DNA of 26,265 bases, taken from positions 1-26,265 of the forward strand of contig CACHDD010000010.1 of assembly GCA_902578505.1 (NCBI GenBank). The letters are read 5' to 3'. Position 1 is the stretch's first letter. Each line of letters opens with the position of its first letter. The position numbers and the translations under genes are program-made. Shown in pieces: positions 1 to 9,200 of the stretch. This DNA is from an uncultured Bacteroidota bacterium (GTDB lineage Bacteria > Bacteroidota > Bacteroidia > Flavobacteriales > UA16). The notes beneath the pieces are model-generated. The model had not been told where the DNA came from and did no database searches. It saw nothing but the letters and a program-made list of their open reading frames with translations.

Positions 1-201
1 TCTGGATTTTCAGAAAGCTTCAATGTCTCTGTTGCAACTGCTGTAATATTGAACATACTTAGGAATAGATTGGAAAAAACAGATTTTGACAAAGGATTAT
101 CAGATAAGGAAAAGCAAAAGCTTAGATTGATTTGGGCTTATAGATCGATCAAAGATCCTGATGCAATTTTGAGACATTACGGGATGGAATTGCCTTTTTA
201 G
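1..201 (+). CDS. TrmH-family (SPOUT) RNA methyltransferase, C-terminal fragment
   Basis: Only the last 66 codons lie in the window; the frame is open from base 1 and stops with TAG at 199-201. The first visible residues, GFSESFNVSVATAVILN, match the last conserved motif of SpoU/TrmH 2'-O-methyltransferases (S-x-N-V-S-x-A), which forms part of the knotted SAM-binding fold. The rest is a basic helical tail ending in YGMELPF. The family methylates ribose 2'-OH groups of tRNA or rRNA in the cytoplasm; tRNA Gm18 (TrmH) is the likeliest role, but the specificity-determining N-terminus is missing. The downstream MATE gene begins two bases after the stop, so the two are probably co-transcribed. I am sure of the family and unsure of the substrate. 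Confidence 0.82.
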   Translation, partial: SGFSESFNVSVATAVILNILRNRLEKTDFDKGLSDKEKQKLRLIWAYRSIKDPDAILRHYGMELPF

Positions 202-203
202 AT

Positions 204-1553
204 ATGAGCGAAGAAGCATTTAAAACAGATTTCAAAGGGTTAATAGAAATAGCTCTTCCTATTTCGATTGGAACGTTTGTTCAATTCCTAGTCTTACTTA
301 CAGACAATTATTTCTTAGCCAGAGTTAGTGAAAACGCTATTAATGGTGCTGGAAACGCTGGTTTGACATATTTGACATTTGGGATGTTAATTTTTGGAAG
401 TGCTACTGGAATACAGATTCTTGTGGCTCGAAGGAAGGGTGAGGGAAATGACGAACTTCAAATTAGAACCGGCAGAACTGGATTACTCCTTAACACAATA
501 ATAGGAATTTTACTGTGTCTAACGCTATATATACTGAATCAAGGAGCTTTGGGGTCATTATGTCAAAACGCCGAAATACGAGATGTTTTTGAACCTTATT
601 TAGGAACAAGACTTTGGGGAGCCATACCCTATGGAATCGCTTTTGCCTTCACCGCTTACTGGACTGGACTTGCAAGAACAAAGCTATTGCTAGCAGTAAG
701 CTTGATTACAGCATTCTCTAACCTGCTATTAGATTACGCATTGATTGAAGGAAATTTGGGCTTCAGTGCAATGGGCCACATTGGAGCTGCTAGAGCCTCT
801 CTTTGCTCAGAGATATTGGGCTTCTTTGTAGCTGTAATTTTAATGTTTAAAGTTGAACGTAGATTTTTACAACTTCCAAAAAAATTGGACTACGAAGTTT
901 TGCAATCTTGGTGGAAAATTTCAGCGCCACTTATGGGTCAATTGCTTTTAACTGTTGGGGTTTGGACTTCGTTTTTCTTCTTCGTACAAAAGGTTGGTTC
1001 GACTGAATTAAAAGTAAGCCACATAGGCCGAAACGCTTTCATGTTTGCCTTCATTGTGACTTCAGGCATAGGCCAAACAACAAGAACAGTCGTTTCAACT
1101 TTAATTGGAGCAAAACGTCATAGTGAACTGATCCCCACCCTTAAAAGGCTTTGGTTTTTGAATATAATAGGAGCTCTAATTCTAACACACGGATTTATAC
1201 TATATCCCGATCTTATCTCTAAGATTTTCTTTGACGAGCCAAGTCACATTGAAATGATGTCTAAGACATTTACAACACTGTTTATAGCTGTAATCGGATA
1301 TGGTTCTTCTCACATACTTCTAACTACACTTGAAGGATCTGGTGGTACTAAGAGAGCTTTTACTGTTGAGATGCTTGGAGCAGGGATGTATTTCCTTGGA
1401 GCATGGTATTTAACTACTCCAATTTCTGGGGGTTATAGATCCATAGAGGTTATTTGGCGAGTTGAATGGATATACTTCAGCTTTATAATTATTGGTTGCT
1501 ATTTAGCATTGAGAAATGGCAAATGGAAAAACGGATTAGAATCGCTTAGTTAA
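204..1553 (+). CDS. MATE family multidrug/organic-cation efflux transporter
   Basis: A 449-residue hydrophobic protein with about twelve predicted membrane segments arranged as two related halves, the usual size for MATE transporters. The start of the first half (IEIALPISIGTFVQFLVLLTDNYF, cited here only as residues about 14-37) shows the typical P-x-x-x-G...D-N/D-x-x pattern of transmembrane helix 1. MATE proteins export cationic drugs, dyes or metabolites across the inner membrane in exchange for Na+ or H+. Which ion or substrate is used cannot be read here. The ATG lies two bases after the upstream methyltransferase stop, and fmt starts 10 bases after the MATE stop, so this is a compact plus-strand run. 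An alternative would be a flippase of the wider MOP superfamily, but the sequence looks more MATE-like. Confidence 0.85.
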   Translation: MSEEAFKTDFKGLIEIALPISIGTFVQFLVLLTDNYFLARVSENAINGAGNAGLTYLTFGMLIFGSATGIQILVARRKGEGNDELQIRTGRTGLLLNTIIGILLCLTLYILNQGALGSLCQNAEIRDVFEPYLGTRLWGAIPYGIAFAFTAYWTGLARTKLLLAVSLITAFSNLLLDYALIEGNLGFSAMGHIGAARASLCSEILGFFVAVILMFKVERRFLQLPKKLDYEVLQSWWKISAPLMGQLLLTVGVWTSFFFFVQKVGSTELKVSHIGRNAFMFAFIVTSGIGQTTRTVVSTLIGAKRHSELIPTLKRLWFLNIIGALILTHGFILYPDLISKIFFDEPSHIEMMSKTFTTLFIAVIGYGSSHILLTTLEGSGGTKRAFTVEMLGAGMYFLGAWYLTTPISGGYRSIEVIWRVEWIYFSFIIIGCYLALRNGKWKNGLESLS

Positions 1554-1558
1554 TTTTG
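1551..1558 (+). promoter_or_regulatory. Candidate Bacteroidota -7 box in front of fmt
   Basis: TAATTTTG matches the Bacteroidota sigma-ABfr -7 consensus TAnnTTTG exactly. It overlaps the last codon of the MATE gene and lies only five bases before the fmt ATG at 1564, so a transcript from it would be leaderless or nearly so. No clear TTG -33 element is visible. An eight-base match in AT-rich DNA can occur by chance, so this is an inference. Confidence 0.4.
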
Positions 1559-1563
1559 CATCG

Positions 1564-2511
1564 ATGACTTCAAATACACTGAAAATAGTATTTATGGGCA
1601 CACCAGAATTTGCTGCAGTTTGCCTTGATTCAATTATTAAAAGCAATCACTGTGTAGTTGGAGTTGTAACTGCTCCTGACAGGCAATCTGGCAGAGGAAG
1701 AAAAATTAGCGAATCTGAGGTTAAAAGATTGGCAGTTAAAAACAACCTTCCACTAGCTCAACCAGAAAAACTAAAGTCACCTGAGTTTCAAGAAACTCTT
1801 AAGTCTTGGAATGCTGATCTATTTGTTGTTGTAGCATTCAGAATGCTACCTGAGGTGGTTTGGGCTATGCCACCTAAAGGAACAATAAATCTTCACGCCT
1901 CACTCCTACCTCAATTTAGAGGTGCTGCTCCTATACAACGTGCAATAATGCAAGGGGCTAGTGAGTCAGGGGCAACGATTTTCAGGTTGGCTCATAAAAT
2001 TGATACAGGCAACATTCTACAAAATGTAAAACTTGAAATAGGGCCAAACGAAAACGCAGGTTCACTTCACGACAGAATTCTAAATGCAGGTAAAAAGCTT
2101 TTGGTTAAGTCATTAAACTCAATCGCTGAAAGCAATGATATAGAAACTCCTCAAAATGAATTGATCGATGGGGAATTGCTAGATGCTCCTAAGATTTTTA
2201 AAGAAGACAGAAGAATTGATTGGAATAAGAAAACATTAGAAGTTCACAATCAAATAAGAGGACTTTGTCCATATCCTGGTGCATTTACTACTGTACCTGG
2301 CGGTGAGAATACTCCATACAAAATTCTTGAAAGTCAACCAGCAGAACTTTTGCTTGATGCTGGAATGATAAAGATTGAAAGCAACAGAATGTACGTTGGT
2401 ACATCAAATGGATCACTGGAAATTCTAAGAATACAGCCTGCTGGAAAATCCGCTATGGAAGCGGGGTCGTTTGTTTTGGGCTTAAGAGATGAACTTACTC
2501 AATTTAGTTAA
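1564..2511 (+). CDS. fmt: Methionyl-tRNA formyltransferase
   Basis: Transfers the formyl group of 10-formyl-tetrahydrofolate to Met-tRNA(fMet), making the initiator for bacterial translation. The 315-residue length is normal. The N-terminal Rossmann-like formyltransferase domain (about 1-190) opens with KIVFMGTPEFA at 7-17. It carries the catalytic triad expected from the family: Asn109, His111 (in HASLLPQFRGAAPIQRAI, 111-128) and Asp147 (in KIDTGNIL). The C-terminal OB-type tRNA-binding domain begins near residue 205 and contains the family block RGLCPYPGAFT. It follows the MATE gene by 10 bases and has a possible own promoter overlapping the end of that gene. The usual partner def is not in the window. 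Its last 30 bases overlap, on the opposite strand, a small broken reading frame. Identification is secure. Confidence 0.97.
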   Translation: MTSNTLKIVFMGTPEFAAVCLDSIIKSNHCVVGVVTAPDRQSGRGRKISESEVKRLAVKNNLPLAQPEKLKSPEFQETLKSWNADLFVVVAFRMLPEVVWAMPPKGTINLHASLLPQFRGAAPIQRAIMQGASESGATIFRLAHKIDTGNILQNVKLEIGPNENAGSLHDRILNAGKKLLVKSLNSIAESNDIETPQNELIDGELLDAPKIFKEDRRIDWNKKTLEVHNQIRGLCPYPGAFTTVPGGENTPYKILESQPAELLLDAGMIKIESNRMYVGTSNGSLEILRIQPAGKSAMEAGSFVLGLRDELTQFS

Positions 2512-2731
2512 CACGGCTGCCCAAAAAATTATAATGAAATACAGCAAATCATCAACATCTGTATCTGATAGATTAGCGTAATAATCAATAATGTTTGTAA
2601 AGCTAAATCCATATAAATTTGAGTAGACAGTTGGCTGAAGGATAGCCTCTAACAAGTTAATTTTGTAAACTTCGAACCCTTCCTCATATTTAAAATAATA
2701 GACGTACTACAAACGCTATTAATAATCTCAT
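2482..2731 (-). pseudogene. Small hypothetical membrane-protein frame, apparently split by a one-base frameshift
   Basis: Two minus-strand frames abut here. An ATG at 2731, ten bases past the subtilase stop codon, encodes MRLLIAFVVRLLF and stops at 2690. An overlapping frame, open from 2706 to a TAA at 2482-2484, encodes about 74 residues of protein-like sequence but has no ATG. It includes EEGFEVYKINLLEAILQP, an acidic NLSDTDVDDLLYF stretch and a hydrophobic IIIFWAAVL segment. Removing one base from the A4 run at 2692-2695 (T4 on the coding strand) joins the two into one 82-residue protein. Either the gene is inactivated, or the extra base is an assembly error, or translation starts at a non-ATG codon such as a TTG about 19 codons in. 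I recognise no family. The end overlaps fmt by 30 bases in convergent orientation. Confidence 0.4.
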
Positions 2732-2740
2732 GAATTGAAG

Positions 2741-5700
2741 TTAGCAACCATCTCCAAATGCTGCAAGGAGCAGAAGAATATCTTGAACATTAGTAGCCCC
2801 ATCCTCATTGATGTCAGCTTCACAGTTATTCATACAACCAAACTCTCCTAGTAGAATTAATATATCAGCTACTGTTATTAAACCGTCTTGGTTTACGTCA
2901 GCTGGACAACTACAACTGTCGTATTCACAACTTCCATCATCAACTATAGCTTCTGCTTCATAATTACAAGCTTCAGAGTCTGTACATCCTGAACAAGTGC
3001 TATTGTCTCCGCCACATTCACCACACTCATCATAGTACTCACACGAGCCGTCATCAGTTGTAGCTTCTGGGTTGTAAGTACATGCTGTTGAGTCTATACA
3101 TCCAGGCACATCTACAACATCTTCAAGAAGGCAAATGCCTTCAAATGTTATTAATGCATCATATAGGGCGCCTTCTGAGAAGTTATAACCATTTACTATA
3201 GTTACAGACCAAGTTCCATCACCTTCAATAACATAGCCAGACAAGTCAATTTCTGCTGAATAATAACCATTTGTAACAGTTTGCCATTCACTAGGGAAGA
3301 AGTCTTGATAATTACCCAAGAAATCGCAAAAACCTGAAGTAAAATTATATCCACCTAATTCAATACAATTTCCATCTGGAGTACCTATCATGATCAACAA
3401 ATCAGCAGGCCAGCTTGCACTTGAAAGAACATCCTCCCAATTCATGTTTATAACAAGTGTTTCTAGCGAACCCTGCCCTTCAAACTCAATAGTTTCTGAA
3501 GTTTCTGTACCAGCAATAGTTGTATTAAACTCTATAGTTGTTTCACAATCACACCCAAATATAGGATCTGCATAAGTACATTCTCCACTATCAATAATTG
3601 CTGTAGGATCGAAATTACAAGCTTGGGGATCAGTACAACCTACACATTCATATGTGCACGATCCATCATCCATACTTGCATTCTCATTAAAATTACATGC
3701 CTGTGGGTCTGTACAGCCCATTTCGCTCTCCCCTACACAGAACATTACAGATTCATTAGAACCAAATTCCCCACCACTAGCTACAACAACTCCATCAGTA
3801 ACTATTTCATAGTAACCTTCTCCATAAGCACAACATATTCCATCACCATAACTATCTGAAATTGTCAAGGTGTAACAGCCATCTTCAATACATAGTAAGT
3901 CTTGATATAATGTAAATCCTGTTGAATATTCAGAACTTGTAGCAACAATTCCATTTAACCCACTAATTTGCCAAGTAGTTTCTCCTGGGTAATTATCGGT
4001 GTATACGTTAATCATTAATCCAGAGCCGCCCATTACACATGAGCCATCGTCAATAATTGCGCTTGGGTCGTAGTTACACGCATTTGGATCTGTACATCCA
4101 AGACAAGTTGAGTTATCACCACCACATTCACCACACTCATCGTAGTACAAACAAGACCCGTCGTCTTGGGTTGCGAAAGCATCGTAGTTACATGCTTGAG
4201 GATCGGTACAACCTATGCAGTTATATATACATGAGCCATCATCAAATCCAGCATTACTATCATAGTTGCATGCATTTGGATCAGTGCAACCGATTCCACA
4301 ATCGACATCACCAATAGATAGATAGTCCTCACCTTGGTTATTACCATCACCTGACATTGCAGTATCTAGGTCTCCTACAGCAATCACATCTCCAGTTGCA
4401 AGGTCTATCATTGAATATGTCGCGCCGTTCCAACCATCACCATAGCTATCATACATAACAAGAGTATAACAACCATTATCAATGCAAAGGTCTTGCGTGC
4501 CAGTATCACCATTAGCAACTATATCACCTCCCTCCAGTAATGTCCATGTAATCTCATTATCCCAAGAGCCACCACCAACATAAATTGATACTCCATTCCC
4601 AAATACACAACTTCCGTCGTCAATTGTGTATTCTGGAGAGTAATTACATGCATCAGGGTCTGTACACCCTGTACAAGAAGAATTATCACCTCCACATACT
4701 CCACAATCGTCAAAGTATTCACAAGAGCCGTTATCTTCTGATGCGTTTGGGTTATAGTTACAAGCAGATGGATCTGTACAACCTAAATTAGAGTTGCAAT
4801 TCATCATTGCCAGGTTAACAGAATTGTAAGCGTTTAATCTTCCACCTGTAACAGTTTCTCCAATTAAATTTGATACTACATCTACCCCATCAAGTATATA
4901 TGATCTTACAAGATCAGCAGTGCCTTGTGGATTTGTTATAGCATTTGAAGATAGATCAGAACAAGGTATGCTATAAACAAGAGCTATTGCACCTGCTACA
5001 CATGGAGTTGCAAATGAAGTTCCTGATGTATAAGAATAACTAGAAGAACCAGATGGTAAATAAACTTGTTCACCAGGAGCAGCAAGATCAATAGTAGTTG
5101 CACCGTATCCAGAAAAAGTTCTAACGTCGCTAGAATTTGTAGCAGTTACACTTACCATATAATCTGACCCACAGCCTGTTGGCATATCACCTTGTACATC
5201 AATGTTGTATTCTGCATTTGCTGTTGCACCGCAATTCAATATCCCTACTTCGCCTAAATCATCGTAATAAGCGCACCATACAGGATAGTTTGCTGGATTT
5301 GCAAGGTCAATTCCCCACGAAGCATTTGTAGCTACTACAAACGCCCCCTGTGAGCCACCTGTAGTGTTATACATATTCCTCATCGTATATGGATAATTAT
5401 ATGCAGCAATAACGTTTGATTCTGAAAGACCACCCATTTGGACTTGCATAATTCCAACATCCCAGTTTACACCTGCACCACCTTGATTGTTATTACCCTT
5501 AGCTCCAATCATTCCACTAACAGCAGTTCCGTGAGAACCTGCAGAAATATTATCATTGTTCGATGTAGTATTCCAACCGTTGTAATCGTCAGTATACCCG
5601 TTTCCATCATCATCAACACTATTTCCTGGGATTTCTCCTGAATTAACCCAGTGGTTAGCTAATAAATCAGTGTGATCCCAATTAGAACCTCCACCTTCTA

Positions 5701-6178
5701 GAACAGCAACTACAATTTGATCTCCGTTTGCAGTTTGCCCCCCTGTTGTTATATCCCAAGCCAAATCGCTATCTATGTCGTGGTCTCCACTCTGGATGTG
5801 GTGCCATTGCTGAGCGAATGAAGGATCGTTTGGAGTTGCTCTGTCTTCAACAAAATGATTGAATTGAACAGCTCTAACTGCTCTATCCTTTCTCAATTCC
5901 CTTAAAATCATATCACCATCAGATCTTTTTTCATCGTACGATAAAAGATGGATGTTAGATAGATCTGAAAGCTCTTGGATTGGAGCTAAACTTGTTTTAA
6001 AACCAGAAACTGATTTGTACTTAGAACAAAACAAAATTGGATCTAAGTCCCCTTCAAACATGATTATGATTTCACCAGGAATAGTTGTTCCTTGTGGACC
6101 ATTTGGAATTTCTTTTTGGCCTATCGACTGAAGGATTATAAAGCAAAAACTAGCTAAGAGAATTGATAATCTTTTCAT
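2741..6178 (-). CDS. Secreted S8 subtilisin-like peptidase with Cys-rich GCTDP repeats and dockerin-like C-terminus
   Basis: An extracellular serine protease of 1145 residues. In order: signal peptide 1-20 (MKRLSILLASFCFIILQSIG); an inhibitor-type propeptide about 32-112; an S8 domain about 118-460 introduced by TPNDPSFAQQWHH; nine copies of a four-cysteine GCTDPxACNY repeat between 466 and about 1086; two related domains containing D-S-Y-G-D-G (about 527-629 and 717-820); a beta-rich domain resembling a proprotein-convertase P domain (about 876-1018); and a dockerin-like pair of calcium loops (about 1091-1142). Visible active-site residues are His216 (GSHGTAV), the oxyanion Asn285 (NASWG) and Ser388 (SGTSFATP). 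The usual catalytic Asp of D-T/D-G is Glu161 in VVAVLEGGG. No T9SS sorting domain is present. The protein probably hydrolyses environmental protein. It has its own likely promoter in the 47-base gap after the mutase stop. Confidence 0.92.
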   Translation of the reverse strand: MKRLSILLASFCFIILQSIGQKEIPNGPQGTTIPGEIIIMFEGDLDPILFCSKYKSVSGFKTSLAPIQELSDLSNIHLLSYDEKRSDGDMILRELRKDRAVRAVQFNHFVEDRATPNDPSFAQQWHHIQSGDHDIDSDLAWDITTGGQTANGDQIVVAVLEGGGSNWDHTDLLANHWVNSGEIPGNSVDDDGNGYTDDYNGWNTTSNNDNISAGSHGTAVSGMIGAKGNNNQGGAGVNWDVGIMQVQMGGLSESNVIAAYNYPYTMRNMYNTTGGSQGAFVVATNASWGIDLANPANYPVWCAYYDDLGEVGILNCGATANAEYNIDVQGDMPTGCGSDYMVSVTATNSSDVRTFSGYGATTIDLAAPGEQVYLPSGSSSYSYTSGTSFATPCVAGAIALVYSIPCSDLSSNAITNPQGTADLVRSYILDGVDVVSNLIGETVTGGRLNAYNSVNLAMMNCNSNLGCTDPSACNYNPNASEDNGSCEYFDDCGVCGGDNSSCTGCTDPDACNYSPEYTIDDGSCVFGNGVSIYVGGGSWDNEITWTLLEGGDIVANGDTGTQDLCIDNGCYTLVMYDSYGDGWNGATYSMIDLATGDVIAVGDLDTAMSGDGNNQGEDYLSIGDVDCGIGCTDPNACNYDSNAGFDDGSCIYNCIGCTDPQACNYDAFATQDDGSCLYYDECGECGGDNSTCLGCTDPNACNYDPSAIIDDGSCVMGGSGLMINVYTDNYPGETTWQISGLNGIVATSSEYSTGFTLYQDLLCIEDGCYTLTISDSYGDGICCAYGEGYYEIVTDGVVVASGGEFGSNESVMFCVGESEMGCTDPQACNFNENASMDDGSCTYECVGCTDPQACNFDPTAIIDSGECTYADPIFGCDCETTIEFNTTIAGTETSETIEFEGQGSLETLVINMNWEDVLSSASWPADLLIMIGTPDGNCIELGGYNFTSGFCDFLGNYQDFFPSEWQTVTNGYYSAEIDLSGYVIEGDGTWSVTIVNGYNFSEGALYDALITFEGICLLEDVVDVPGCIDSTACTYNPEATTDDGSCEYYDECGECGGDNSTCSGCTDSEACNYEAEAIVDDGSCEYDSCSCPADVNQDGLITVADILILLGEFGCMNNCEADINEDGATNVQDILLLLAAFGDGC
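2750..2908 (-). other. Dockerin type I-like domain at the C-terminus of the subtilase
   Basis: Residues about 1091-1143 hold two EF-hand-like calcium loops, DVNQDGLITVAD and DINEDGATNVQD, each followed by an I/L-rich helix (ILILLGEFG and ILLLLAAFG). This is the duplicated F-helix architecture of dockerins. No cohesin gene is visible in the window, so the partner, if any, is unknown. The domain occupies the place where many Bacteroidota exoproteins carry a T9SS sorting domain. Confidence 0.75.
2924..4783 (-). repeat. Nine GCTDPxACNY cysteine-rich repeats inside the subtilase gene
   Basis: Copies start at protein residues 466, 504, 630, 656, 694, 821, 847, 1026 and 1064. The core is G-C-T-D-P-x-A-C-N-Y/F followed by about ten residues and D-D-G-S-C. 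Three copies (first, fifth by position 656, and 1026) continue into Y-D-E/D-C-G-x-C-G-G-D-N-S-x-C. Single or paired copies separate the larger beta-rich domains, so they look like spacer modules held by disulphides or calcium. The eighth copy is the most diverged (GCIDSTACTY). These repeats are common in secreted proteins of marine Bacteroidota; their function is not established as far as I know. Confidence 0.88.
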
Positions 6179-6191
6179 ACTTGTTCAGACG

Positions 6192-6220
6192 CATAATTAT
6201 GTAATTGGTTGCGCACCAAA
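6192..6220 (-). promoter_or_regulatory. Candidate promoter of the subtilase gene
   Basis: On the minus strand a TTTG (6220-6217) is followed after 17 bases by TAATTATG (6199-6192), one mismatch from the Bacteroidota -7 consensus TAnnTTTG. This lies in the 47-base gap between the mutase stop and the subtilase ATG, giving a leader of about 8 bases. The arrangement fits a -33/-7 pair, but the -7 box is imperfect. Confidence 0.3.
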
Positions 6221-6225
6221 GACTT

Positions 6226-9200
6226 CTAATTGTGAGATGAAATTAGGACTTCTAATATTTCTAATGCTGAACTTGTTATGGGGGTGCCAGGGCCAAACAC
6301 TCCAACTACTCCCATTTCGTATAGACGTTCGTAATCGTGTGGTGGTATTACACCCCCCGCAACTACTAAAATATCAGACCTTCCAAGTTTTTCTAATTCT
6401 GAAATTAGTGCAGGCACAAGTGTCATGTGACCTGCGGCTAAGGTTGAAATTCCAACAACATGGACGTCATTTTCAACGGCCTGCTTCGCTACTTCAAATG
6501 GAGTAGAGAAAAGAGGCCCTAGATCAACATCAAAGCCTATGTCTGCAAAGGATGATGCTACGACTTTTGCGCCTCTATCGTGGCCATCTTGGCCCATTTT
6601 TGCAACTAGAATTCTAGGTCTGCGACCAACTAGCTTTGCAAATTTATTACTTGCATCTAATGCAGAATCGAACTTTTCTTCTCCAGACATGTGTTTCGAA
6701 AATACACCACTTACTCTTCTATCCTTCGGCTTAAAGCGTCCAAAAACATTTTCTAACGCTAGACTTATCTCGCCAAGAGTTGCCCTTTCTCTTGCAGCTT
6801 TAATTGAAAGATCAAGAAGATTTTCATCTGATTTAGCACCATTTTCTATGTTTCGAAGAGCTTCAGCAACTGCATCTTCGCTTCTAGAATTTTTCAAGTT
6901 ATTCAGAAGTTCTGTCTGCTGATCCTTTACTGCACTAGCATCAACATTTAACAGATCTAGTTTATCGTCACCATAATCATCAATTTGGTATATGTTGACG
7001 CCAATGATTTTATCTACTCCTCTATCAATTCTGGCTTGTTTGCTTGCTGCAGCTTCTTCAATTCTAAGTTTTGGAAGACCTATTTCAATAGCTTTTGACA
7101 TACCTCCATGCTCATCAATTTCATCCATCAATTCAGTTGCTTTTAGTGCAATTTCTGAAGTCAAATATTCAATTAATTTGGACCCCTCCCAAGGATCTAC
7201 TGCGCAAACATAACCCGCCTCTACTTGCAGCATTAATTGAGTGTTTCTTGCAATCCTTGCTGACATATCTGTTGGCAATGCTATTGCTTCATCTAATGAA
7301 TTTGTATGAAGAGACTGGGTACCACCAAAGGTAGCAGACAATGCTTCAATTGCTGTTCTAGCTACATTATTCCATGGGTCTTGGGCTGTCAAAGACCAAC
7401 CTGAAGTTTGGGTATGGGTTCTGAGCATCGAAGATTTAGGATTTTTAGGGTTGAATTGCTTCATTCTTTCAGCCCAAATCATTCTAGCAGCACGCATTTT
7501 AGCAATTTCCATAACATGGTGCATCCCATTAGCCCAAAAGAAACTCAGCCTTGGTGCAAAATCATCCACATTCAACCCAGCTTCAATACCAGTTCTAACA
7601 TATTCAATACCATCAGCTATTGTATATGCTAACTCTAATTCTGGTGTTGCTCCTGCTTCCTGCATGTGATATCCAGAAATACTAATGGAATTGAATTTTG
7701 GCATATGTTGCGAAGTGTATTTGAAAATGTCAGACACAATTCGCATAGATGGAGTTGGCGGGTAAATAAAAGTATTCCTCACCATAAACTCCTTTAATAT
7801 ATCGTTCTGTATAGTGCCTGATAGTAGTTCGGGCGATACACCTTGTTCTTCTGCTGCAACAATGTAGAAGGCCAAAATTGGTAAAACAGCTCCATTCATT
7901 GTCATGCTCACAGACATCTTGTCGAGTGGAATACCCTCGAACAACCTCTTCATATCCTCAACGCTATCAATAGCAACCCCTGCTTTTCCAACATCTCCCT
8001 TTACACGAGGATGATCGCTATCATAACCCCTATGTGTCGCAAGGTCAAAAGCTACTGAAAGCCCCTTTTGGCCTGCAGCTAAATTCCTCCTGTAAAACGC
8101 ATTCGACTCCTCAGCTGTTGAAAATCCTGCGTACTGCCTTACCGTCCATGGCCTACTAGCATACATCGTTGGATATGGTCCTCCTAAGAATGGAATTGCT
8201 CCAGCCTTATATCCCTCATGACCCATTTTCTCATTTAGGCCAAACTCTACTGGCACATCAATCCCTTCAGCTGTCTCTTTTTTTTCTGCGCTTGTTTTTT
8301 GCTTTGAATAAGAAAAAAGCTTGATGTCTGAAATAGATATTTCTTCAGTAGATTCATAGTTGAACTGATGGTCTAGGGCGAAGAAATAATCATTTGGGCT
8401 AGCTGAAATAGAAGCAGCTCCCCTAAAAGAATCTTTTGGCACAAAAAGAGGAGCTTTTAACATAATATTTCTACCAGAAACTATTGCCCTCTCAATTTCA
8501 GAATCATCAGAAAATTTATCTAATCTTTCGATTGCATTAGAGGCATACCACCTTGTTGCATAGTCCAAATGCTTACTACCGCCCATTGGATCGTCAGTTC
8601 TTCCAAGCATGGCCTCTTCTCTGAGGATATGGCTAATATTCCTGGCAAGTCTAAGAGCCCTTCCACCCTCCTCTGGCGATCTAGAATCGTGCCTTAAAAT
8701 CTCGATTGAATCAGCTCCTCCAATAACAGCTCCATATCCCATCAAAGTATTCCTGAGAATATTGTCATTTTGATTGTCTTTGACAAAAAGCGTTGGTGAG
8801 GTTTGGGCTTCTATTCTGAGAGGTGTCAAAGGGTCACATCCGAGTTGATGCAATAAAGTTACCCAAGCTACCCTTAGGCCTCTAATCATTGCTGCAGTAG
8901 AAATGATGTCAGTTAATACCGCAATTCTTATTGAACATTTCGAAGCGGCTTCTTCGATAGAATAGCCCTCATTAACTAGAGTCTGCAAACCCCATTTAGC
9001 TTTTGATATTGCAGCAGACACTGCATCTAAAGGTTGCATTCCTTTGTTTTGCCAAGAGGCAGCATCTACACCCCAAGTGAAAAATTTGGGCATGGCTAAA
9101 GACCAAGCCTGGACATGTCTGGTGAAATCTGTCTTTGTGAATTCTGATTTTGCCAGATCAAATGTTGCTGATCCAATTACATCTTTTCCCTTTGACCAAG

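Noticed and set aside
2512..2740. Possible RNA gene or transcription terminator between fmt and the subtilase
   Set aside because: No stable GC hairpin with a T run and no tRNA-like folding were seen; the stretch is better explained by the broken small reading frame on the minus strand.
2924..4783. Regularly spaced similar DNA segments suggestive of a CRISPR array
   Set aside because: Spacing is irregular, the similarity follows the protein code (GCTDPxACNY), and there are no cas genes.
3390..4791. Several open frames on the plus strand and a second minus frame across the GCTDP repeats
   Set aside because: They are antisense or shifted readings of a repetitive Cys-rich gene; their Tyr/His/Ser-rich composition mirrors the repeat codons and the subtilase frame is continuous.
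6237..7669. Open frames of 70-130 codons on the plus strand inside the mutase gene
   Set aside because: They lie opposite a strongly conserved enzyme, have no family resemblance and no upstream signals; they are shadows.
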